From the NCBI RefSeq assembly GCF_016598615.1, contig NZ_CP066831.1:6448001-6512000 (forward strand): 64,000 nucleotides of DNA, in the 5' to 3' direction. This stretch comes from Streptomyces liliifuscus. Its GTDB lineage: Bacteria > Actinomycetota > Actinomycetes > Streptomycetales > Streptomycetaceae. Shown in pieces: positions 1 to 9,069 of this stretch. Position 1 is the first letter of the stretch. Each line of letters begins with the position of its first letter. The notes beneath the pieces are model-generated. The model was not told where the DNA came from and did not search any database. It was given only the letters and a program-made list of their open reading frames with translations. A program made the translations under genes and the position numbers.

Positions 1-2
1 TA

Positions 3-374
3 GTGCCTACGATCCAGCAGCTGGTCCGGAAGGGCCGGCAGGACAAGGTCGAGAAGAACAAGACGCCCGCACTCGAGGGTTCGCCCCAGCGTCGCGGCGT
101 CTGCACGCGTGTGTTCACGACCACCCCGAAGAAGCCGAACTCGGCCCTGCGTAAGGTCGCGCGTGTGCGTCTGACCAGCGGGATCGAAGTCACCGCTTAC
201 ATTCCGGGTGAGGGACACAACCTGCAGGAGCACTCCATCGTGCTCGTGCGTGGTGGCCGTGTGAAGGACCTGCCGGGTGTTCGCTACAAGATCATCCGAG
301 GTTCCCTGGACACCCAGGGTGTCAAGAACCGCAAGCAGGCCCGCAGCCGCTACGGCGCCAAGAAGGAGAAGTAG
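3..374 (+). CDS. rpsL: 30S ribosomal protein S12
   Basis: S12 sits at the decoding centre of the small ribosomal subunit and monitors codon-anticodon pairing. The gene is complete at 123 aa from a GTG start two bases into the window. The loop TTPKKPNS contains Lys43, and RGGRVKDLPG contains Lys88. These are the two positions at which substitutions give streptomycin resistance, and both are wild-type lysine here, so the ribosome is predicted to be streptomycin sensitive. It is the first gene of the str operon; its promoter lies before the window. Confidence 0.99.
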   Translation: MPTIQQLVRKGRQDKVEKNKTPALEGSPQRRGVCTRVFTTTPKKPNSALRKVARVRLTSGIEVTAYIPGEGHNLQEHSIVLVRGGRVKDLPGVRYKIIRGSLDTQGVKNRKQARSRYGAKKEK

Positions 375-376
375 AA

Positions 377-847
377 ATGCCTCGTAAGGGCCCCGCCCCG
401 AAGCGCCCGGTCATCATCGACCCGGTCTACGGTTCTCCTCTTGTCACGTCGCTCATCAACAAGGTGCTGCTGAACGGCAAGCGCTCCACCGCCGAGCGCA
501 TCGTCTACGGCGCCATGGAGGGCCTGCGCGAGAAGACCGGCAACGACCCGGTCATCACGCTCAAGCGCGCTCTTGAGAACATCAAGCCGACCCTCGAGGT
601 CAAGTCCCGCCGTGTCGGTGGCGCCACCTACCAGGTGCCGGTCGAGGTCAAGCCCGGCCGCGCGAGCACCCTGGCGCTGCGCTGGCTGGTCGGTTACTCC
701 CGCGCCCGTCGCGAGAAGACCATGACCGAGCGTCTGCTCAACGAGCTTCTCGACGCCTCCAACGGCCTCGGTGCCGCTGTGAAGAAGCGCGAGGACACCC
801 ACAAGATGGCCGAGTCCAACAAGGCCTTCGCGCACTACCGCTGGTAG
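377..847 (+). CDS. rpsG: 30S ribosomal protein S7
   Basis: S7 nucleates assembly of the 30S head by binding the 3' major domain of 16S rRNA, and it contacts E-site tRNA. It is 156 aa, the normal length, with the usual start MPRKGPAPKR and end AHYRW. The ATG lies 2 bases after the rpsL stop, with an AAGGAG ribosome site at 363-368 inside the end of rpsL, so translation is probably coupled. In other bacteria S7 is the autogenous repressor of this operon; nothing here shows whether that holds in this organism. Confidence 0.99.
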   Translation: MPRKGPAPKRPVIIDPVYGSPLVTSLINKVLLNGKRSTAERIVYGAMEGLREKTGNDPVITLKRALENIKPTLEVKSRRVGGATYQVPVEVKPGRASTLALRWLVGYSRARREKTMTERLLNELLDASNGLGAAVKKREDTHKMAESNKAFAHYRW

Positions 848-886
848 TCGCTACCCCCATCGAGACCGAGAGAAGACCGAAGCCTT

Positions 887-3013
887 ATGGCTACCACTTC
901 ACTTGACCTGGCCAGGGTCCGCAACATCGGGATCATGGCCCACATCGACGCGGGTAAGACGACCACCACCGAGCGGATCCTCTTCTACACCGGCGTCAGC
1001 TACAAGATCGGTGAAGTCCACGACGGCGCTGCCACCATGGACTGGATGGAGCAGGAGCAGGAGCGTGGCATCACGATCACCTCTGCTGCTACCACCTGTC
1101 ATTGGCCGCTTGAGGACAACGACTACACGATCAACATCATCGACACCCCGGGTCACGTCGACTTCACGGTCGAGGTGGAGCGTTCGCTCCGCGTCCTCGA
1201 CGGTGCCGTCACCGTGTTCGACGGTGTCGCGGGTGTCGAGCCGCAGTCCGAGACGGTGTGGCGTCAGGCCGACCGTTACGGCGTGCCGCGCATCTGCTTC
1301 GTCAACAAGCTCGACCGGACCGGCGCGGAGTTCCACCGCTGCGTCGACATGATCAGCGGCCGCCTCGGCGCGCAGCCGATCGTCATGCAGCTCCCGATCG
1401 GTGCCGAGGCCGACTTCAAGGGTGTCGTCGACCTCGTCACCATGAAGGCTCTCGTGTGGTCCGCCGAGGCGGAGAAGGGCGAGATGTACGACGTCGTCGA
1501 CATCCCGGCCACCCACACCGAGGCTGCCGAGGAGTACCGCGGCAAGCTCGTCGAGACGGTCGCCGAGAACGACGACGAGATCATGGAGCTGTACCTGGAG
1601 GGCAAGGAGCCTTCCGTGGAGCAGCTGTACGCCGCGATCCGTCGCATCACCATCGCGTCCGGCAAGTCCGAGGGCACCACGGTCACCCCGGTGTTCTGTG
1701 GCACCGCGTTCAAGAACAAGGGCGTTCAGCCCCTGCTCGACGCGGTCGTGCGCTACCTGCCGACCCCGCTTGACGTCGAGGCCATCGAGGGCCACGACGT
1801 GAAGGACCCCGAGGTCGTCATCCAGCGCAAGCCGTCCGTGGACGAGCCGCTGTCCGCCCTCGCGTTCAAGATCATGAGCGACCCGCACCTGGGCAAGCTC
1901 ACCTTCGTCCGGGTCTACTCGGGCCGCCTGGTGTCCGGCACCGCCGTGCTGAACTCCGTCAAGGGCAAGAAGGAGCGCATCGGCAAGATCTACCGCATGC
2001 ACGCGAACAAGCGTGAGGAGATCGAGGCGGTGGGCGCCGGCGACATTGTCGCCGTGATGGGCCTGAAGCAGACCACCACCGGTGAGACGCTCAGTGACGA
2101 CAAGCACCCGGTCATCCTGGAGTCCATGGACTTCCCGGCGCCGGTCATCCAGGTCGCCATCGAGCCCAAGTCCAAGGGTGACCAGGAGAAGCTGGGTGTA
2201 GCCATCCAGCGTCTCGCGGAGGAGGACCCCTCCTTCCAGGTTCACTCGGACGAGGAGACCGGCCAGACCATCATCGGTGGTATGGGCGAGCTGCACCTCG
2301 AGGTGCTGGTCGACCGTATGCGCCGTGAGTTCAAGGTCGAGGCCAACGTCGGTAAGCCGCAGGTCGCGTACCGTGAGACGATCCGCAAGGCCGTCGAGCG
2401 CGTGGACTACACCCACAAGAAGCAGACCGGTGGTACGGGTCAGTTCGCCAAGGTGCAGATCGCGATCGAGCCGATCGTGGACGGCGACGCCTCGTACGAG
2501 TTCGTGAACAAGGTCACCGGTGGCCGTATCCCGCGGGAGTACATCCCGTCGGTGGACGCCGGTGCGCAGGAGGCCATGCAGTTCGGCATCCTCGCCGGTT
2601 ACGAGATGACGGGCGTCCGCGTCACGCTTCTCGACGGTGCCTACCACGAGGTCGACTCCTCCGAGCTGGCGTTCAAGATCGCCGGTTCGCAGGCCTTCAA
2701 GGAGGCCGCCCGCAAGGCCAGCCCCGTGCTGCTCGAGCCGATGATGGCCGTCGAGGTCACCACGCCCGAGGACTACATGGGTGACGTCATCGGTGACATC
2801 AACTCCCGCCGTGGCCAGATCCAGGCCATGGAGGAGCGTGCCGGTGCCCGCGTCGTGAAGGGCCTCGTGCCCCTCTCGGAGATGTTCGGCTACGTCGGCG
2901 ACCTCCGCAGCAAGACCTCGGGTCGCGCAAGCTACTCGATGCAGTTCGACTCCTACGCCGAGGTTCCCCGGAACGTCGCCGAGGAGATCATCGCGAAGGC
3001 CAAGGGCGAGTAA
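887..3013 (+). CDS. fusA: Elongation factor G
   Basis: EF-G is the GTPase that drives translocation of mRNA and tRNA on the ribosome. The 708-aa protein has the G-domain motifs in order: AHIDAGKTT (G1), DTPGHVDF (G3) and NKLDRTGA (G4). Domains II to V follow, including the IPREYIPSVDAGAQEAM stretch of domain IV. Its length and domain order are those of canonical fusA rather than the ribosome-protection proteins (TetM type). It lies 39 bases after rpsG within the str operon and is followed by tuf. Confidence 0.99.
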   Translation: MATTSLDLARVRNIGIMAHIDAGKTTTTERILFYTGVSYKIGEVHDGAATMDWMEQEQERGITITSAATTCHWPLEDNDYTINIIDTPGHVDFTVEVERSLRVLDGAVTVFDGVAGVEPQSETVWRQADRYGVPRICFVNKLDRTGAEFHRCVDMISGRLGAQPIVMQLPIGAEADFKGVVDLVTMKALVWSAEAEKGEMYDVVDIPATHTEAAEEYRGKLVETVAENDDEIMELYLEGKEPSVEQLYAAIRRITIASGKSEGTTVTPVFCGTAFKNKGVQPLLDAVVRYLPTPLDVEAIEGHDVKDPEVVIQRKPSVDEPLSALAFKIMSDPHLGKLTFVRVYSGRLVSGTAVLNSVKGKKERIGKIYRMHANKREEIEAVGAGDIVAVMGLKQTTTGETLSDDKHPVILESMDFPAPVIQVAIEPKSKGDQEKLGVAIQRLAEEDPSFQVHSDEETGQTIIGGMGELHLEVLVDRMRREFKVEANVGKPQVAYRETIRKAVERVDYTHKKQTGGTGQFAKVQIAIEPIVDGDASYEFVNKVTGGRIPREYIPSVDAGAQEAMQFGILAGYEMTGVRVTLLDGAYHEVDSSELAFKIAGSQAFKEAARKASPVLLEPMMAVEVTTPEDYMGDVIGDINSRRGQIQAMEERAGARVVKGLVPLSEMFGYVGDLRSKTSGRASYSMQFDSYAEVPRNVAEEIIAKAKGE

Positions 3014-3052
3014 CGCACACCGTTTGCACGCTTTAGGCTTGACACCGACCGA

Positions 3053-3080
3053 CGGGATTCATCCGGAAACGGAAATCCCG
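3053..3080 (+). promoter_or_regulatory. Stem-loop with GAAA tetraloop in the fusA-tuf spacer
   Basis: In the 143-base spacer between fusA and tuf, CGGGATT (3053-3059) pairs with AATCCCG (3074-3080), and an inner TCCG/CGGA stem is capped by GAAA, leaving a two-base bulge. GAAA belongs to the stable GNRA class. There is no T-run, so it is not an obvious terminator. A TTGACA hexamer lies at 3039-3044, but I found no convincing -10 at the right distance. The spacer may carry a tuf-specific promoter or a processing/stability element; this is inference from position only. Confidence 0.4.
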
Positions 3081-3156
3081 GCGGGCGGCATCCCAGCAAA
3101 GATCACCCTGGCGCCGATGAGTAAGGCGTACCAGAACCACTCCACAGGAGGACCCA

Positions 3157-4350
<1,194 letters not shown>

Positions 4351-4410
4351 GCCTCGCTTACCTGTTGGGCTTGAACGCCTGGTAGCTCCAGCATCGCTGA
4401 GCTCCTTGAA

Positions 4411-4452
4411 GGGGCCCGCACGACTTCGGTCGTGCGGGCCCCTTTGCTTTTC
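4411..4452 (+). terminator. Intrinsic terminator of the str operon
   Basis: A perfect 14-bp stem (4411-4424 with 4429-4442) is closed by a TTCG tetraloop and followed by a T-rich tract (TTTGCTTTTC). It is one of the clearest intrinsic terminators in the window, placed 60 bases after the tuf stop codon. Confidence 0.93.
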
Positions 4453-4542
4453 TGTCAGAACCGCCGGGGCCGTCCTGTAACGCATTCGACCGCCCGTTCC
4501 AAGTAGTAGTGACAGCAGGACGGACAACGGGAGGTTCACACC

Positions 4543-5139
4543 TTGGCATCCGACAGCAAAAGCCGGGGCGGTCCACCGGGAGAGCTGTACGACCCGGCCG
4601 CCTTCGAGGTCTTCTATCGCCGCCATGTCGACACCGTCACCCGCTTCATGGCCCGGCGGGTCACCGACCCGCACACCGTCGCCGATCTCACCGCCGAGAC
4701 CTTCCTGGCGGTGATCGACTCCGCCCGTGCCTACCGCCCAGACCTCGGGAGCGAGACGGCCTGGCTGTACGGCATCGCGCGCAACGTGGTGGCCGCGGAA
4801 GCCCGAAGGAGCGCACGGCAGAACGTGCTCGGCGGCCGTATCGCCGGCCGCCGGCTGCTGGAAGGCGACGACATCGACCGGCTGGAGGAGAAGCTCGACG
4901 CCGAGGAGGCCGGGCGTCGCGCGCTGGCCGCCCTGGTCAGGCTCCCCGACGGCGAGCGTGCGGTGATCGAACTCGTCGCCGTCGACCAGCTGAGCGTCAC
5001 CGAGGCCGCCGTGGCGCTGGGCATACGCAAGGTCACCGCCCGGGTGCGGCTGCATCGGGCGCGCAGGTCGCTGCGCTCGGCGGCGGCCGGAGCCGGCGGG
5101 CAGCAGGCAGCACTCACGTATGCAGGGGGAGAGGCATGA
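4543..5139 (+). CDS. ECF-type RNA polymerase sigma factor
   Basis: An alternative sigma factor that would direct RNA polymerase to a small regulon. The 198-aa protein has region 2 (about residues 15-85, with FYRRHVDTVTRFMARRV and DLTAETFLAVI) and region 4 (about 140-190, a helix-turn-helix with LSVTEAAVALGIRKVTARVRLHRARRSL). There is no region 3, as in ECF sigmas. The TTG start is chosen from GGGAGG at 4529-4534. It overlaps the next gene by ATGA, so the two are translationally coupled. TGTAACGC at 4476-4483 could be part of an autoregulated -35, but this is weak. The exact ECF group is not assigned. Confidence 0.88.
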   Translation: MASDSKSRGGPPGELYDPAAFEVFYRRHVDTVTRFMARRVTDPHTVADLTAETFLAVIDSARAYRPDLGSETAWLYGIARNVVAAEARRSARQNVLGGRIAGRRLLEGDDIDRLEEKLDAEEAGRRALAALVRLPDGERAVIELVAVDQLSVTEAAVALGIRKVTARVRLHRARRSLRSAAAGAGGQQAALTYAGGEA

Positions 5140-5726
5140 GCACCAGGACGACGAAGACCTTCGAGGACCGGCTGCTGAGCGAACTCCAGCGGGAGATCGC
5201 TCTCAGGGCCGAGGACCCGCCGGAGCCGGAGCCGGTGATCCGCCGCACGATCACCACTCGCCGGGCGCTGGTCGCCCTCGCGGCGTGTGTCGCCGCGGTG
5301 GGGGGCGTGGTGGCGCTGCCGGCGTCGACGGGCGGGGCGCAGGCGTACGCCGTCGAGCGGCACGAGGACGGCAGTGTCACCCTCACCCTCGACGAGATCG
5401 CCCTGAGTTGGGACGAGAAGACGGCGCTGACCGAGCGGCTGCGTGCGGAGGGCATCTTCGTCAGTGTCGACAAGCCCAGAAGCGGCTACGTCTGTGAGCA
5501 GCCGCGCGGTGAGCTGCCGCCTCCGCGCACGAGGAGCTACGACGTGGAGAAGGGCATCTGGAGTGAACCCTTGACGTACACCCTGCACCCCGGCGACACC
5601 CTGGCCTTCGAGGAGCCGGAGAGGGTGAAGGACGACGTCAGCCCCGCCTGGAGCATGTACGTGGTCGAGGGACGGATCAAGCCCTGCAAGGAAGTGCCCT
5701 TCGAAGGGCTTGTGGGGGAGGACTAG
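5136..5726 (+). CDS. Membrane-anchored protein coupled to the ECF sigma factor
   Basis: A 196-aa protein starting at the ATG inside the stop overlap of the sigma gene. Residues 1-43 are charged and cytosolic-looking (EDRLLSELQREIALRAEDPPEPEP, then Arg-rich), followed by one membrane segment (ALVALAACVAAVGGVVALPAS). An exported domain of about 130 residues follows, with two Cys (in GYVCEQP and IKPCKE) that could form a disulfide. Position and topology fit a sigma-regulatory partner, but the HxxxCxxC zinc anti-sigma motif is absent and I recognise no known domain. The anti-sigma role is inference from coupling. Confidence 0.75.
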   Translation: MSTRTTKTFEDRLLSELQREIALRAEDPPEPEPVIRRTITTRRALVALAACVAAVGGVVALPASTGGAQAYAVERHEDGSVTLTLDEIALSWDEKTALTERLRAEGIFVSVDKPRSGYVCEQPRGELPPPRTRSYDVEKGIWSEPLTYTLHPGDTLAFEEPERVKDDVSPAWSMYVVEGRIKPCKEVPFEGLVGED

Positions 5727-5734
5727 CCGGGCGG

Positions 5735-5760
5735 GCCCGTACGACCGAGGTCGTACGGGC
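5735..5760 (+). terminator. Hairpin terminator after the sigma operon
   Basis: An 11-bp perfect stem, GCCCGTACGAC (5735-5745) with GTCGTACGGGC (5750-5760), and a CGAG loop, 8 bases after the stop codon. The following sequence is only weakly T-rich, so termination may be partial. Confidence 0.7.
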
Positions 5761-5875
5761 TCTCGGGCCTTCCCATCTTCGAAACTATTCGGCGCGTTCG
5801 ACCCGTTGTCCCCTCGCTGCACTCCCTTCACCATTTGTCATGCCGCTGACCAAATAGGGGATCGAGGGGTGTGGC

Positions 5876-8311
5876 ATGTCTGGGTGCGTCAGTCGTAGGG
5901 GTGTGCTCGGGGCCGGGATCGGGGCTGTGCCGGTGCTGTCGATGGGGGCCGGGAGTGCGTGGGCCGACGACGGGGGTGGGGGTCTGCGGGTGGGGGACTC
6001 GGGGGCGTATCTGTCCTTCTCGCCGGTGGCGGGCGGGTTTTCGCTGGTCGGGGTGGCGGTGGTGGTCAGCCCTGACGACCACCCCGGAGTCGTACGGGTG
6101 GCAGGGGATCTGCGGGACGACATCGAGCGGGTCACGGGGGTGCGGCCGGGTTCGACGGTGGCGCGGGAGGTCGTCCTCGTCGGGACGATCGGGCGCAGTC
6201 CGCTGATCGACGGGCTGATCGCGGCCGGGAAACTCGACGTCCGCGGGATCCGGGGCAGGTGGGAGACCTCCCTGCAGACCGTGGTCGAGCGGCCGATGCC
6301 GGGGGTGGAGCGGGCCTTCGTCGTCGCGGGCAGTGATCCGCGCGGCACGATCTTCGGGGCGTACGACGTCTCGTACGGGATCGGGGTCTCGCCCTGGTAC
6401 TGGTGGGACGACGTGCGGCCGGTGCGGCGGAGCGAGGTGTACGTGCTGCCGGGGCGGTACAGCCAGGGAACGCCGGCGGTGAAGTACCGCGGGGTCTTCA
6501 TCAACGACGAGAACCCGGCGCTGGGGACGTGGGCGCCCGCGTTCTTCGGGCCGGGGAAGGCGCCCGGCCATCCCGGCGGCTTCAACGCGGACTTCTACGC
6601 CAAGGTCTTCGAGGTGCTGCTGCGGCTGAAGGCGAACTATCTGTGGCCGGCGGTGTGGGGGCGGGCCTTCGCCGAGGACGACCCTGAGAATCACGCGAGG
6701 GCGAAGGCGTACGGGATTGTCATGGGCACGTCTCATGAGGCGCCGATGATGCGGGGCATCGAGGAGTGGAACCGGCATGCGGTGCCGGCTGTGCGCGACA
6801 GCGCGGGGAACATCGTGACGCCGGGTCGGGATCCCTACGGCGGCACCGGGGAGTGGTCGTTCCGGCGCAACTCCGAGGCGGTCAAGGCGTATTGGCGCGA
6901 AGGCGTGCGGCGCATGGTCGACCAGGACTTCGAGGGTGTCGTCACGCTGGGGATGCGGGGGAACGGCGACACGAGCCTCCCTGATGGTGACGGCATCGAG
7001 CTGATGCGGGAGATCATCGCGACGCAGAGGTCGATCATCGAGGACGTCACAGGCCGCGCGGCCGCCGAGACCCCACAGGTGTGGACGCTCTACAAGGAGG
7101 TCCAGCGGTACTGGGACCGCGGGCTCCGGGCGCCGGACGACGTGACCGTCGTGCTGACCGACGACAACTGGGGCAACATCCGCAAGCATCCGGATCCGGC
7201 GGAGGCGGTCCGTGGCGGCGGGTACGGGCTCTACTACCACTTCGACTACGTCGGCGTCGGCCGCAACTACAAGTGGGTGGACACCACTTCGCTGCCGAAC
7301 ATGTGGGACCAGCTCCACCAAGCGGTCGAGTACGGGAACCGGGAGCTGTGGGTCACGAACGTCGGCGACTTGAAGGGGAACGAGCTGCCGACCGAGTTCT
7401 TCCTCAACTACGCCTGGGATCCGGGACGTTGGCCGCTGGAGAGGCTGGGGGAGTGGGAGCGGGGGTATGCGCGGCAGAACTTCGGTGAGGGGTCTGCTTC
7501 CGGGATCGCGTCGGTGCTGGCGAGGTATGCGCAGCTCCAGTCGCGGCGGAAGCCGGAGCTGTTGAACCGCCGGATCACGCTGGTGGACGGGAAGGTCGTG
7601 CACGACGACCAGCAGACGCCTTTCCACTTCGGTCACCGTGAGCTGGAGCGGGTGACGGAGGAGTGGCGGCGGCTGGGGAAGGACGCGGAGCGCATCGGCC
7701 GCCGGTTGCCGGCCGCGGACCAGGACGCGTGGTTCGAGCTCGTCGGGTACGCGGTGGCGGCGACGGCCAACCTGTACGGGTTGCGGAAAGCGGAGTTCAC
7801 CAACCTGCTGTACGCGCGGCAGGGGCGGGCCGCGACGAATGACCTGGCGGCCGAGGCGGAGGCCGGACTGGCGCGGGACTTCGCCCTGGCCGAGCGCTTC
7901 AACTCCCGGGTGGCGGGCGGCAAATGGCGTGGTTTCCAGACGCAGCCGCACATCGGGTACGGGGATGTGGAGCGGTACGGGCCGAACGCGCCGTGGCAGC
8001 AGCCCGAGCGGGACAACGTCGCGTTGCCGGATGAGATCTTTCCGGCGGTGAAGCGGGTGGGGGTGCCGGTGGGGGCTGAGATGGGGGTGGCGGTGGATGG
8101 GGCGGAGGAGGGGAGTGGTGGCCCGGTTCGCATGCCTCTGGTGAGGCCGTGCTGCCTGTGTTCAGCCCGTATCAGACCCGGCCCGACCAGTACATCGAGG
8201 TCTTCAACCGGGGGCGTACGGCCTTCGACTTCCGGATCACGCCGTCGGTGCCGTGGATCGGGGTCGACTGTCCGCGGGGTCGGGTCGAGAAGCAGGTGCG
8301 GGTGGTGCTGA
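5876..8311 (+). CDS. GH115 xylan alpha-glucuronidase, N-terminal and catalytic part; gene is frameshifted
   Basis: GH115 enzymes remove 4-O-methyl-glucuronic acid side chains from xylan. The N-terminus has a Tat signal (SRRGVLGAG, hydrophobic stretch, cleavage likely after SAWA), so the enzyme is exported folded. Family-typical segments include the Y-x-W-WDDV, GVFINDENPAL and LKANYLWPAVWG stretches. Ribosome site GAGGGGT at 5864-5870. After about residue 750 the frame is lost: the reading frame changes from AEEGSGGP into nonsense ending near 8311, while the homologous continuation (GSHASGEAVLPVFSPYQTRP) is in the -1 frame. Restoring one G after 8126 (CCCGG to CCCGGG) joins both parts into a protein of about 1,036 aa. 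It pairs with the GH10 xylanase downstream. Confidence 0.85.
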   Translation: MSGCVSRRGVLGAGIGAVPVLSMGAGSAWADDGGGGLRVGDSGAYLSFSPVAGGFSLVGVAVVVSPDDHPGVVRVAGDLRDDIERVTGVRPGSTVAREVVLVGTIGRSPLIDGLIAAGKLDVRGIRGRWETSLQTVVERPMPGVERAFVVAGSDPRGTIFGAYDVSYGIGVSPWYWWDDVRPVRRSEVYVLPGRYSQGTPAVKYRGVFINDENPALGTWAPAFFGPGKAPGHPGGFNADFYAKVFEVLLRLKANYLWPAVWGRAFAEDDPENHARAKAYGIVMGTSHEAPMMRGIEEWNRHAVPAVRDSAGNIVTPGRDPYGGTGEWSFRRNSEAVKAYWREGVRRMVDQDFEGVVTLGMRGNGDTSLPDGDGIELMREIIATQRSIIEDVTGRAAAETPQVWTLYKEVQRYWDRGLRAPDDVTVVLTDDNWGNIRKHPDPAEAVRGGGYGLYYHFDYVGVGRNYKWVDTTSLPNMWDQLHQAVEYGNRELWVTNVGDLKGNELPTEFFLNYAWDPGRWPLERLGEWERGYARQNFGEGSASGIASVLARYAQLQSRRKPELLNRRITLVDGKVVHDDQQTPFHFGHRELERVTEEWRRLGKDAERIGRRLPAADQDAWFELVGYAVAATANLYGLRKAEFTNLLYARQGRAATNDLAAEAEAGLARDFALAERFNSRVAGGKWRGFQTQPHIGYGDVERYGPNAPWQQPERDNVALPDEIFPAVKRVGVPVGAEMGVAVDGAEEGSGGPVRMPLVRPCCLCSARIRPGPTSTSRSSTGGVRPSTSGSRRRCRGSGSTVRGVGSRSRCGWC

Positions 8312-8988
8312 CGGTGGACTGGGACCGGGCTCCGCGGGGGCGTACGGAGGCGTCGGTGAGCGTGGAGGGGGCGGATGCGGTGGTGACGGTCGGGGTGGTT
8401 GCCGAGTCTCCGTCGGCGGGCGGGCTGTGGGGGGCGCGGGATGCGCGAGGGCTTCGGGGGTTCGTCGAGGCGGGTGGGTACGTGGCCGTCGATGCCGAGC
8501 ACTTCGCGCGTTCGGTGGGGGCGTGGCGGAGGATCGACGGGATCGGGCGTACGGGGGCGGGGGTGACGCCGTGGCCGGTGACGGCTCCGCGGCGGACGCC
8601 GGGGGGCTCGTCTCCGCGGCTGGAGTACGAGGTGAGCCTGCTGTCCGAGGGTGAGGTCACGGTGTGGGCGTACCTGTCTCCGCGGAACCCGACCTTGCCG
8701 ACGGGTGGGCTGAAGTACGGGATCTCGTTCGACGGGGACGCCCCGCAGATCGTCGACATCCATGCGGCCACGGGCGCCGATGACGGTCTGATGGACATCG
8801 AGTGGGCCCGCAACACATCGGACAACGTCAATCGCACGGCTACGCGCCACATGATCGGGGCTGCCGGGGTGCACCGGCTGAAGTTCTGGATGGTCGATCC
8901 GACGGTGGTGGTGCAGCGGCTGGTGATCGATACGGGTGGGTTGACGCCGACGTATCTGGGGCCGCTGGAGAGCTACCGCGTGCGCTGA
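8127..8988 (+). pseudogene. GH115 alpha-glucuronidase, C-terminal part in the shifted frame
   Basis: This stretch continues the GH115 protein in the frame one base back from the upstream part, reading through FSPYQTRPDQYIEVFNRG, a beta-rich domain and ending YLGPLESYRVR. The C-terminal beta-sandwich of GH115 enzymes is where this sequence belongs. An internal ATG/GTG cannot plausibly give a functional protein alone because the catalytic domain lies upstream. The break is explained by a single missing G in 8121-8128. Either it is a real inactivating mutation or a base-call error in a GC run; the clean coding character of both halves favours a very recent event or an error. The stop codon falls inside the first unit of the 14-bp tandem repeat. 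Confidence 0.8.
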
Positions 8989-9059
8989 GCGGTGTCCGTT
9001 GGGCCGCGTTCGTTGAACCGCGTTCGCTGAGCCGTACTCGTTGAGCCGTATTCATTGGA
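8976..9059 (+). repeat. Six-unit degenerate 14-bp tandem repeat between the GH115 and GH10 genes
   Basis: Six adjoining 14-base units start at 8976, 8990, 9004, 9018, 9032 and 9046. Examples are CCGCGTGCGCTGAG, CCGCGTTCGTTGAA, CCGCGTTCGCTGAG and CCGTACTCGTTGAG; the consensus is roughly CCGNNNTCGYTGAG. Unit 1 contains the stop codon of the GH115 gene and unit 6 supplies the GGAGGG ribosome site of the xylanase, so the repeat fills the whole junction. Candidate roles are an array of regulator binding sites or a slippage-generated spacer; no known motif is recognised. Confidence 0.85.
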
Positions 9060-9069
9060 GGGATCGCGC

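Noticed and set aside
899..2647. Long open frame antisense to fusA (582 codons), and similar long antisense frames across tuf, the S10-spc genes, rpoA and alr-tsaE (for example 16430-18742 and 53668-56919)
   Set aside because: High G+C at third positions leaves few stop codons on the opposite strand. The translations are Arg/Leu/Asp-rich low-information sequence, while the sense strand encodes well-known proteins.
3039..3068. TTGACA as a tuf-specific vegetative promoter
   Set aside because: No acceptable -10 hexamer occurs 16-18 bases downstream; kept only as a note on the spacer hairpin.
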